33,699 bases of DNA from an uncultured Ruminiclostridium sp. (lineage in GTDB: Bacteria > Bacillota > Clostridia > Oscillospirales > Ruminococcaceae). Below the pieces are notes generated by a model. That model did no database searches. It was not told the origin of the DNA and saw nothing but the letters and a program-made list of their open reading frames with translations. This document shows, in pieces, positions 15,632-21,841 of the stretch (position 1 is its first letter; every line of letters starts with the position of its first letter). The position numbers and the translations under genes were made by a program. Location: contig CAKSIR010000005.1 of NCBI GenBank assembly GCA_934462775.1, positions 1 to 33,699 on the forward strand. The letters are read 5' to 3'.

Positions 15632-16741
15632 TCAGTAACAGTTTAATAAACTTGAAATGGCATTAGATGCGTTCTTTTTTGCCAAAATACTATCAGCATA
15701 TACTGTATCAGTAACGGCTATGCTTGAATGCCCTAAGTTCTGCGATATTACTTTTATGGGTACATTTAAATCAATTAACATTGTTGCGTAACTATGTCTG
15801 AGGTCATGAAACCTTATGTTTGGAAGTTCACATTTTTTTAAAGCTTCTTTAAATGCGCGAAACAATGCTTGCGGTGAGATTATATCTCCGTTATCTTTAC
15901 AGCATAAAAGGTCATTATCAATATAATCGTCTTTCAGTTTTGATTTCTGCAAATTATTATATATCTGTCGTCTTTTTATTAGATTTTCCACATCTTTTGA
16001 AATTGGAATTACTCTGTGACTGCTACTGCTTTTTAAATTCTTGATGCCAAACAGCTTGTTATCATCTGCACTGTCGTTTATTACTTTTGTAATCGACACT
16101 TGCTGTTGAATGGATAGGGTATGCTTTTCAAAATTGACGTCTTGATTTCTTATTCCGAGAACCTCGCCTCGTCTTAATCCCAGCACAGCAGCAAGCTTTA
16201 TCTCTGTTTCATATCGGGTATTTCTGACATAGTTAAACATAATTTTTAGTTGATTTGGTGATAAAACGACTGCATTGTATTTTGAAACCTTTGGGGTTTT
16301 TGCCTGTAATGCGACATTTGATTCAATCAGCTTGTTTTCAACTGCTTTATTTAAAGCAACTTTTAAAACGTTATAAACATATTTTATAGTCTTGGCAGAA
16401 AGATTTTTGTTTTTTTTAAGGTTAAGACACATATTTTCAATATCGTTGACGTCTAAATCCGATAATTGATTATCTCCTATTTCAGGAATAATATGGTTAA
16501 AAATATTAACATGATATCCATTTGCCGTTGCCGGTTCAATAAAATTTTTATGATGTTCAAACCAGGCTATTAAATACTCTTTGACGGTTATTTTGTTTTC
16601 TTTTTTGCATTGCTTAACGGTAATTTTTTTATTTTTTTCTCCTTTCGATTTTGAGTTACTTGACTCATTTTTGCAGACACAGTAGGCGAATGCCCAAGTA
16701 TTTCCTTGTTTAACCAGAATCCTTTTAAATTGCTTTGACAT
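15632..16741 (-). CDS. int: Tyrosine integrase of the element
   Basis: 369 residues. An N-terminal basic region is followed by a core-binding domain (about 55-160, KEYLIAWFEHHKNF...). The catalytic domain shows the first Arg in LGLRRGEVLG (about 190), then HDLRH (His312, Arg315), LGHSS (His338) and the nucleophile in TVYADS (Tyr348). All expected catalytic residues are present. It integrates and excises the ICE by recombination at the tRNA-Ser site whose 3' half lies about 220 bases to the right. AGGAGG lies seven bases before the ATG. A strong promoter and a long hairpin precede it. No excisionase gene is adjacent. Confidence 0.96.
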   Translation of the reverse strand: MSKQFKRILVKQGNTWAFAYCVCKNESSNSKSKGEKNKKITVKQCKKENKITVKEYLIAWFEHHKNFIEPATANGYHVNIFNHIIPEIGDNQLSDLDVNDIENMCLNLKKNKNLSAKTIKYVYNVLKVALNKAVENKLIESNVALQAKTPKVSKYNAVVLSPNQLKIMFNYVRNTRYETEIKLAAVLGLRRGEVLGIRNQDVNFEKHTLSIQQQVSITKVINDSADDNKLFGIKNLKSSSSHRVIPISKDVENLIKRRQIYNNLQKSKLKDDYIDNDLLCCKDNGDIISPQALFRAFKEALKKCELPNIRFHDLRHSYATMLIDLNVPIKVISQNLGHSSIAVTDTVYADSILAKKNASNAISSLLNCY

Positions 16742-16761
16742 GATTACCCCTCCTAATAAAA

Positions 16762-16808
16762 TGCTCCAATATAACCGTAATTCACAGAATAACGGTTATA
16801 TTGGAGCA
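16762..16808 (-). promoter_or_regulatory. Perfect 17-bp hairpin in the integrase leader
   Basis: Arms at 16762-16778 and 16792-16808 are exact inverted repeats with a 13-base loop. On the minus strand the stem is followed by TTTTATT and then the integrase ribosome site AGGAGG. It may act as an attenuator, as a block against read-through from outside, or as a protein-binding site. Confidence 0.6.
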
Positions 16809-16894
16809 CAGTGTAAACTAATTGTCAGAACAATATTTAAAATTTATTTTTGCATTCACCATTCACACTATTCGCTCATAAGTCGTTTAGTAAC

Positions 16895-16910
16895 AAATTA
16901 TATATAATTT
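16895..16910. promoter_or_regulatory. 16-bp A/T palindrome at the integrase transcription start
   Basis: AAATTATATATAATTT is a perfect palindrome lying directly downstream of the integrase -10 box, where transcription should begin. It could be a repressor operator, although A/T-rich palindromes also arise by chance. Confidence 0.4.
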
Positions 16911-16915
16911 ATCTA

Positions 16916-16944
16916 AGTATATATGATTTTTGTTATAAAGTCAA
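16916..16944 (-). promoter_or_regulatory. Integrase promoter
   Basis: On the minus strand TTGACT (16944-16939) and TATACT (16921-16916) are separated by exactly 17 bases, close to the housekeeping sigma consensus. It lies between the tRNA-Ser half and int, inside the element, so it is kept in both the integrated and excised forms. Confidence 0.8.
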
Positions 16945-16958
16945 GGATAACTTTACTA

Positions 16959-17016
16959 TTGGAAATCGTGTAACGGATGAAACCGTTCAAGGGTTCGAAT
17001 CCCTTTCTTTCCGCCA
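16959..17016 (+). other. Right attachment site: 3' half of tRNA-Ser(GGA)
   Basis: From 16959 the sequence reads as a tRNA: anticodon GGA at 16961-16963, the 3' anticodon strand TCGTG, and a long variable arm AACGG/CCGTT. Then come a T arm with AAGGG, TTCGAAT and CCCTT (16989-17005), acceptor strand TCTTTCC, discriminator G and CCA (17014-17016). The long variable arm, G73 and GGA identify serine. The bases before 16959 do not form a D arm or a matching 5' anticodon strand, so only the 3' half is present. This is what remains at the far side when an element recombines in the anticodon loop. Confidence 0.88.
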
Positions 17017-17155
17017 AAAATGCGGTTTTAGGAGTTTGTAGAAAATATCAATAAGTGCCTTGCTAATCAATTTGCTAATATTAACGCAAAAGTGATTTCA
17101 AGGGAGTAAAAGCGGCTACAAATTCCTAAACACCATAAATATAAGGTCGTATATT

Positions 17156-17186
17156 AAGAGGATAGAAATTCTATCCTCTTTTTTGT
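17156..17186 (+). terminator. Strong rho-independent terminator after the tRNA end
   Basis: AAGAGGATAG and CTATCCTCTT form a perfect 10-bp stem with loop AAATT, followed by TTTTT. Before the element inserted, it would have ended the tRNA-Ser transcript. From 17017 to 17155 no gene is seen. Confidence 0.88.
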
Positions 17187-17224
17187 TTGGCGAATAAATG
17201 CGTTGATGTCATACCACAAATTAA

Positions 17225-17302
17225 ATCGCCGTAAGGCGATACGGCAGCGCCACAAGCCGACCTCCGCAGAAGTCGGAGCTCCTGATGCAAGGCGCTTTTT
17301 TT
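17225..17302 (+). ncRNA. Structured non-coding element ending in a terminator-like T-run
   Basis: Hairpin ATCGCC-GTAA-GGCGAT (17225-17240) is followed by outer arms AGCGCC (17246-17251) and GGCGCT (17291-17296) with seven T residues at the end. Inside, two alternative stems share bases: CCGAC/GTCGG and CTCCG/CGGAG. It could be a small RNA, a terminator with a complex stem, or a copy of a genomic interspersed repeat. No promoter is identified for it. Confidence 0.4.
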
Positions 17303-17381
17303 GCAGCATGAGTAATTTAACTTATGATTTCATTGATTTTGTAAATACACAATGAAAAATTTATAACATTGGGATATTTTA

Positions 17382-17410
17382 TTGAAATAACCGAATAAAT
17401 GTGATATACT
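17382..17410 (+). promoter_or_regulatory. Promoter of the 17444-20332 operon
   Basis: TTGAAA (17382-17387) and TATACT (17405-17410) are spaced by 17 bases. They lie 34 bases before the first start codon, which has its own AAAGGA ribosome site. Confidence 0.82.
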
Positions 17411-17443
17411 TAAAAAAGTATTACTACATCTGAAAGGATTACG

Positions 17444-18391
17444 ATGAGAACAGTTATTATAGATAACAGCCTTTGCTGCATTATACCTGAAAGCGCTCCG
17501 GAGGAAAGCGGAGCCGGCGCAGAATTCAAAAGCTATGCCTCCTGCATTTTTCAAAGCGGCGCAGAATATATGGAAATCACCAAAATGCTGCTGCCGTATT
17601 TTCATGATGTAAAGCTTGACGACCATTACATACTGAGGCTTGTTGACCCGTCCGATATTGAACTGCTTGAGGTGTTTGGTTTTGCCTATGTGACAGTGCC
17701 GCTGAGATTGGCGTATCTTATTCCGCAGATAGAGCTGCCGATTATTCTCGAGCTGAACGTTTCAAAGTTAAATCCGATTGAAATGCTGAAGCTGCTGATG
17801 AACAAAATAAACCTTACCCCTGTTTCGATGATACGTCTGGTTGGGGATTTCAAGCTGTCTGACGCCGATTTTATCGCTATGCTCAGATGGTACAAGGCGC
17901 GGGTTTCAATTCCTGTTGATATATGCCCGCTGAACACCTCCCTTACGGGTATGTCAACCGCGATGATGGCATATCAACACAAGGCCGATTCAATAACAAT
18001 GTGCTTCGGGGACGGAGCTTTTTATACGTCGCTGGACGAATTTCTGGTTTTCATGCACTCAATGCACGGCGTTATAATCAGCAAGGACTATCTGAACGGT
18101 CTTTGCAAGGCGTCTGTCTGGATAAATATTATTTCGCAGAACTTCGGAGATAAAGCGGCAAAGCTAATTCACGACATGAGCAGAACGCCGTCCTACATCG
18201 TAAATGTCGACAACGGAACAATCAAGGCTCCGCAGAGAAAAAAGGACGGCGGCAAAAAGCGCGTTTCGGTTGCGGAAAAGAGCGTTTCAGATTTTGAGCT
18301 TGAGCCGGAAATAGCTGATGAACTGCTTGAAATCATCAAAAACTCAGGGCTGTATTACCCGGACAATAACGACAAAAACAAATTGAACTGA
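17444..18391 (+). CDS. Conserved hypothetical protein, possible degenerate TIM barrel
   Basis: 315 residues, soluble, no signal or membrane segment. The ATG at 17444 has AAAGGA five bases upstream. Alternating hydrophobic strands and helices (IILELNVSKL, MIRLVGDFKL, VSIPVDICPLN, ADSITMCFGDGAF, LDEFLVFMHSMHGV) suggest a TIM-like barrel. The second half faintly recalls the end of HMG-lyase/isopropylmalate-synthase barrels, but the catalytic DRE and metal-ligand pattern was not found. The C-terminus is Lys-rich and then acidic. It is first in an operon with a zinc-ribbon membrane protein and a TPM-domain protein, 13 bases before the next gene. Its function is unknown. Confidence 0.8.
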   Translation: MRTVIIDNSLCCIIPESAPEESGAGAEFKSYASCIFQSGAEYMEITKMLLPYFHDVKLDDHYILRLVDPSDIELLEVFGFAYVTVPLRLAYLIPQIELPIILELNVSKLNPIEMLKLLMNKINLTPVSMIRLVGDFKLSDADFIAMLRWYKARVSIPVDICPLNTSLTGMSTAMMAYQHKADSITMCFGDGAFYTSLDEFLVFMHSMHGVIISKDYLNGLCKASVWINIISQNFGDKAAKLIHDMSRTPSYIVNVDNGTIKAPQRKKDGGKKRVSVAEKSVSDFELEPEIADELLEIIKNSGLYYPDNNDKNKLN

Positions 18392-18404
18392 TAGGAGAAC
18401 AAAG

Positions 18405-19484
18405 GTGGAAGTTGTACAGTATAAATGCCCCAACTGCGGTGCAAATCTTGAATTTAAAGCCGATACGCAGGATTTCGGCTGCGATTACTGCGGCAGCACC
18501 TTTACAAAGGAGCAGATTGAACAGATTTATCCCAAGCAGGAGGAACACCCTCTTGACAATGAGGAGCCTGCAAGAACCGAGGAAGATATAAAACGCGAGG
18601 AAGAGTTCGAAACGGGCAACAGCCTTTACAATTGCCCAAACTGCGGCGCGTCAATTATAACCGACTCAAATACTTCCGCGACTGCCTGCTTTTACTGCCA
18701 CACTCCGGTTATCCTCACGGGACGTCTTTCGGGTCAGTACCGACCGTCAAAAATAATTCCGTTCAAGACAACCAAGGAAAACGCTATTGAAAATTTCAAG
18801 AAATGGTGCGGAAAGAGCAGGTTCATTCCGAAGGAATTTAAAAGCGACGCCACCATGGAAAAAATTCAGGGGATTTACATACCGTTCTGGCTTGCAGACT
18901 GCCGCGTAAACGGTCAGATCATCGCAACCTGCCAGCAGTCAACCTCCGTCCGCAGCGGCGATTACATAACGACCAACGTACGGGAATACGCTGTTGTAAG
19001 AGAGGGCAGCATGATTTACGAGGGGATTCCCGCCGACGGCTCGTCAAAGGCTGACGATGAGCTGATGGAAAGCATTGAGCCTTACGATTACAGCGAGCTG
19101 AAGGACTTTTCAATGTCGTATCTTTCGGGACATCTTGCCGAAAAGTTCGATGTTTCCAAAGAGCAGATTTTCCCGCGTGTAAGAAAAAGAGCGGCAGATG
19201 ACGCTTACAGTCGGTTAAAAGACTCTATAACAGGCTATTCCAACATAAATGTAACCACCTCAAATGTTGATGTTCCAAACGTCAACTGGAAGTATATGCT
19301 GCTTCCCGTATGGTTTGTTTCTTACAAATTCAAGGGCAAAATGTACTACTATGCCATGAACGGACAGACGGGCAAATACGGCGGCAATCTGCCGTTCAAC
19401 TCGCTTAAGGCAAAGCTTGTTGCAGGCGGAATCGGCGCAGCGCTTTTCACAATTTTAAGCATAATAGGGGTACTTTCAATATGA
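18405..19484 (+). CDS. Double zinc-ribbon protein with a C-terminal membrane helix
   Basis: 359 residues. Two CxxC-type zinc ribbons are present: CPNCG...CDYCG at about residues 8-28 and CPNCG...CFYCH at about 79-102. An acidic linker separates them. A long beta-rich domain follows (about 120-330), and one membrane helix near the end (LVAGGIGAALFTILSIIGVL). Members of this group are annotated as TFIIB-type zinc-ribbon proteins without a known function. The start is GTG at 18405 with AGGAG upstream. Its stop overlaps the start of the TPM-domain gene (ATGA). The tight coupling suggests both act at the membrane together, perhaps in quality control. That is inference. Confidence 0.85.
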   Translation: MEVVQYKCPNCGANLEFKADTQDFGCDYCGSTFTKEQIEQIYPKQEEHPLDNEEPARTEEDIKREEEFETGNSLYNCPNCGASIITDSNTSATACFYCHTPVILTGRLSGQYRPSKIIPFKTTKENAIENFKKWCGKSRFIPKEFKSDATMEKIQGIYIPFWLADCRVNGQIIATCQQSTSVRSGDYITTNVREYAVVREGSMIYEGIPADGSSKADDELMESIEPYDYSELKDFSMSYLSGHLAEKFDVSKEQIFPRVRKRAADDAYSRLKDSITGYSNINVTTSNVDVPNVNWKYMLLPVWFVSYKFKGKMYYYAMNGQTGKYGGNLPFNSLKAKLVAGGIGAALFTILSIIGVLSI

Positions 19485-20332
19485 AGAAAATTGCTTTTGC
19501 CTTTGCAGCGGCTTTATCCTGCATTTTAATGACGGTTACAGCCTCGGCTTACAATGTATCGGAAAAAATTGTTGCCGACGGAACAAAAAGGCTCTACGAC
19601 GACGCAGGGCTTATTGACGACGCCGACGAAGCTGAGCTTGAAGAATATCTTTACAATGCGGCAATGGAAAGCGAGCTTAATGTTGCGGTCGTTCTGACCG
19701 ATGATGTAGGCTCTGACAAAAGCGACAGAGGCGTTGTTGACTACGCCGACCTTTATTACGAAAAGCTTTACGGAATGAATACAGACGGCGTATTGCTGCT
19801 TATCAACAACGACACCAAGTACGACTATATTTCCACCAGCGGCAGAGCGATAAAGCTGTTCACCGACAGCAGAATAGACAGCGCCTTTGACTATTTCTAT
19901 GACGATATAGTTGACGGCAATTATTACAAAGCCGTTATCGGATTTGCTGACAGGGTTGAGCTGTTTTCAAGCCTTGGAGCTCCGTCAAACCAATATGACT
20001 ACTCTGAGGATTTTATCGACAAGATTATTATCTACTTTTTCAGCGGCCAGTTTATTGGTTTTCTGCTTATGGCGGTTTTTGTCACGTTTATAGTTTACGC
20101 AATTATAAAAGCTCCTTTCAAAATCAAGAAACAGCCTGCAAGCAGCTACCTTAACAAGGCCTCGATTTATTTCACCCGCAAGACCGACACGTTCATCAGG
20201 ACCTACACCACCCGCCACAAGGTGACTACAAGCAGCAGCGGCAGTAGCGGCAGCCATCGCAGCAGCGGACGCAGCTCCACCCACCGTTCCAGCAGCGGCG
20301 GACGTCACGGAGGCGGCGGCAGACACAGATAA
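19481..20332 (+). CDS. TPM-domain (YgcG-like) membrane-anchored protein
   Basis: 283 residues. There is a signal peptide (about 1-23, cleavage after ASA), then an extracellular TPM domain (about 35-160) with LYDDAGLIDD, LNVAVVLTDD, GVLLLINN and the FADRVE end. A membrane helix follows at about 190-215. The cytoplasmic tail ends in a Ser/Gly/His/Arg-rich low-complexity stretch of about 35 residues. TPM proteins are linked to thylakoid photosystem II repair in plants and are of uncertain role in bacteria. The ATG overlaps the stop of the zinc-ribbon gene by 4 bases. No terminator follows; a separate promoter lies 22 bases after the stop. Confidence 0.88.
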   Translation: MKKIAFAFAAALSCILMTVTASAYNVSEKIVADGTKRLYDDAGLIDDADEAELEEYLYNAAMESELNVAVVLTDDVGSDKSDRGVVDYADLYYEKLYGMNTDGVLLLINNDTKYDYISTSGRAIKLFTDSRIDSAFDYFYDDIVDGNYYKAVIGFADRVELFSSLGAPSNQYDYSEDFIDKIIIYFFSGQFIGFLLMAVFVTFIVYAIIKAPFKIKKQPASSYLNKASIYFTRKTDTFIRTYTTRHKVTTSSSGSSGSHRSSGRSSTHRSSSGGRHGGGGRHR

Positions 20333-20353
20333 ATAACCTGCTGAAAAATTCTC

Positions 20354-20382
20354 TTGCATATACAAACATACTGTGCTATAAT
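20354..20382 (+). promoter_or_regulatory. Promoter of the 44-aa gene
   Basis: TTGCAT (20354-20359) and a perfect TATAAT (20377-20382) are spaced by 17 bases. The start codon is 31 bases further on, after GGAGG. Confidence 0.82.
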
Positions 20383-20412
20383 TATATATTATATAAAAAC
20401 GGAGGTGGCAGT

Positions 20413-20547
20413 ATGCAGGTATTATCTCAAAGCGAAATAGACAGTTTGTTGAAAAATCTGCTCAAGGACACGTCAATACTGCCCGACAGCCCGAACGAAC
20501 AGAATAGCGAACAAAAAGCTCCTGCAACGGTAAATCCGAGTAAATAA
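20413..20547 (+). CDS. 44-aa protein with a FliM N-terminal-like motif
   Basis: The ATG at 20413 is preceded by GGAGG (nine bases) and by a near-consensus promoter, and a strong terminator follows, so this is a complete small transcription unit. The first 15 residues, MQVLSQSEIDSLLKN, closely match the conserved LSQ-x-EID-x-LL opening of flagellar switch proteins FliM/FliY, the segment that in FliM binds phospho-CheY. The rest is Asp/Asn/Gln/Pro-rich and probably disordered. No flagellar gene is near. It may be a free peptide mimicking that docking motif, or a relic. The likeness is short, so caution is needed. Confidence 0.72.
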   Translation: MQVLSQSEIDSLLKNLLKDTSILPDSPNEQNSEQKAPATVNPSK

Positions 20548-20552
20548 AATAT

Positions 20553-20585
20553 CGCCGCACATAATCTGTGCGGCGGTTATTTTTA
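20553..20585 (+). terminator. Terminator between the 44-aa gene and ahcY
   Basis: CGCCGCACA (20553-20561) and TGTGCGGCG (20567-20575) form a perfect 9-bp stem, followed by TTATTTTTA. It ends the plus-strand unit and its end touches the stop codon of the convergent ahcY gene, so it may serve both directions. Confidence 0.85.
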
Positions 20586-21830
20586 TACTTCCCAGCTGTT
20601 GAGATATTTTTCCTGAACGTCTGTCAGCTTGTCAATGCTTGTTCCCCAGAATTTCAGCTTACGGTTGGCGACCTCGTAATCAACTTCCTTTGGAACGTTG
20701 ATAATCATGTCGTCGAACTTGCCCTTGTTCTTTACAAGGTGAAGTGCGCTGAGCGCCTGAATTGCAAAGCTCATATCCATGATTTCGGCAGGATGTCCGT
20801 CGCCTGCCGCAAGGTTTACAAGTCTGCCCTCGGCAATTACATAAATCCAGTTTCCGTTTTTCAGCTTGTAGCCAATGATATTGTTTCGTGCAAGCTTGGT
20901 TTCAACGGCAATTTCGCGCAGCTTGGCAACGTCGACCTCAACGTCGAAATGACCGGCGTTGCAGCAAATTGCGCCGTTCTTCATATTGTAGAAGCTGTCC
21001 TCGCAGATTACGTCGCGGCAGCCTGTAACGGTAACAAAGAAATCGCCTATCTTGGCAGCCTCAACCATAGGCATTACCTTGAAGCCGTCCATAACAGCCT
21101 CCATGGCTCTGATTGGGTTGATTTCGGTAACAATAACGGACGCGCCAAGCCCCTTCGCTCTCATTGCCACGCCCTTGCCGCACCAGCCGTAGCCTGCAAC
21201 TACAACGTTTTTGCCTGCAACGATAAGGTTGGTTGTTCTGTTGATTCCGTCCCATACGGACTGACCTGTGCCGTATCTGTTGTCGAACAGATGCTTGCAG
21301 TCGGCGTCGTTTACAAGCACCATCGGGAACTTAAGCTGCTTATCCTTGTTCATGGAAATAAGTCTGATAATGCCGGTTGTTGTTTCCTCGCAGCCGCCGA
21401 TAACGTTAGGAATAAGCTGCGGATATTCGTTGTGAATAAGGTTTACAAGGTCGCCGCCGTCGTCAATGATAATGTTCGGACCGACTTCGATAACCTTCTG
21501 CGTGTGGTGGTGATACTCCTCGGGAGTTGCGTCATACCATGCGAATACGTTAAGACCGTCATGCACCAGCGCCGCCGCCACATCGTCCTGCGTTGACAGC
21601 GGATTGCTGCCTGTAACGTACATTTCTGCACCGCCTGCGGCAAGAACCTTGCAAAGATATGCGGTTTTTGCTTCAAGGTGAACCGACAGCGCAACCTTAA
21701 GTCCTGCAAAAGGCTTTGTCTGGCTGAATTCTTCCTCAATGCTGTTTAAAAGCGGCATATTTCCCTTTACCCAGTCAATTTTTCTCTTGCCGCTTTCCCA
21801 TAAGCTTTCGTCGCGGATTTCGCTTGCCAT
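20583..21830 (-). CDS. ahcY: S-adenosylhomocysteinase
   Basis: 415 residues, the compact length of bacterial and archaeal thermophile-type enzymes. It reversibly splits S-adenosylhomocysteine to homocysteine and adenosine using tightly bound NAD. Visible landmarks are SVHLEAKTAYL, IIDDGGDLV, CEETTTGI, the catalytic-region NDADCKHLFDNRYG, the NAD loop GYGWCGKG near residue 220, and NAGHFDVEVD. AGGAGG lies eight bases before the ATG. It is the second gene of an operon with an S-adenosylhomocysteine/methylthioadenosine deaminase. The true substrate could therefore be S-inosylhomocysteine, as shown in Methanocaldococcus. Confidence 0.97.
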   Translation of the reverse strand: MASEIRDESLWESGKRKIDWVKGNMPLLNSIEEEFSQTKPFAGLKVALSVHLEAKTAYLCKVLAAGGAEMYVTGSNPLSTQDDVAAALVHDGLNVFAWYDATPEEYHHHTQKVIEVGPNIIIDDGGDLVNLIHNEYPQLIPNVIGGCEETTTGIIRLISMNKDKQLKFPMVLVNDADCKHLFDNRYGTGQSVWDGINRTTNLIVAGKNVVVAGYGWCGKGVAMRAKGLGASVIVTEINPIRAMEAVMDGFKVMPMVEAAKIGDFFVTVTGCRDVICEDSFYNMKNGAICCNAGHFDVEVDVAKLREIAVETKLARNNIIGYKLKNGNWIYVIAEGRLVNLAAGDGHPAEIMDMSFAIQALSALHLVKNKGKFDDMIINVPKEVDYEVANRKLKFWGTSIDKLTDVQEKYLNSWEV

Positions 21831-21841
21831 AATATTTCCTC

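Larger units (their letters stand above)
1..17016. mobile_element. Integrative and conjugative element, right part (left end outside window)
   Basis: The block holds a tyrosine integrase at its right edge, partition genes, a relaxase with a likely oriT, and a type IV secretion set (VirD4, VirB2-like, VirB6, PrgI-VirB4). These are the parts of a self-transmissible element that spreads by conjugation and integrates site-specifically. The right boundary is set by a tRNA-Ser 3' half at 16959-17016. The base composition is visibly more A/T-rich than in the chromosomal genes to the right, most clearly from 11 to 17 kb. Gene order resembles Tn1549-like Gram-positive ICEs by general knowledge. No antibiotic-resistance or other cargo gene is visible here. 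VirB8, a wall hydrolase and an excisionase are not seen and may lie to the left. Confidence 0.9.

Noticed and set aside
16921..17016. Complete tRNA gene
   Set aside because: The D arm and 5' acceptor strand are missing, and the 5' anticodon strand does not match. Only the 3' half is present.
20568..21596. Long plus-strand open frame (342 codons) opposite ahcY
   Set aside because: It is the reverse-strand shadow of a well-conserved enzyme gene. It begins inside the terminator and shows no family motif.
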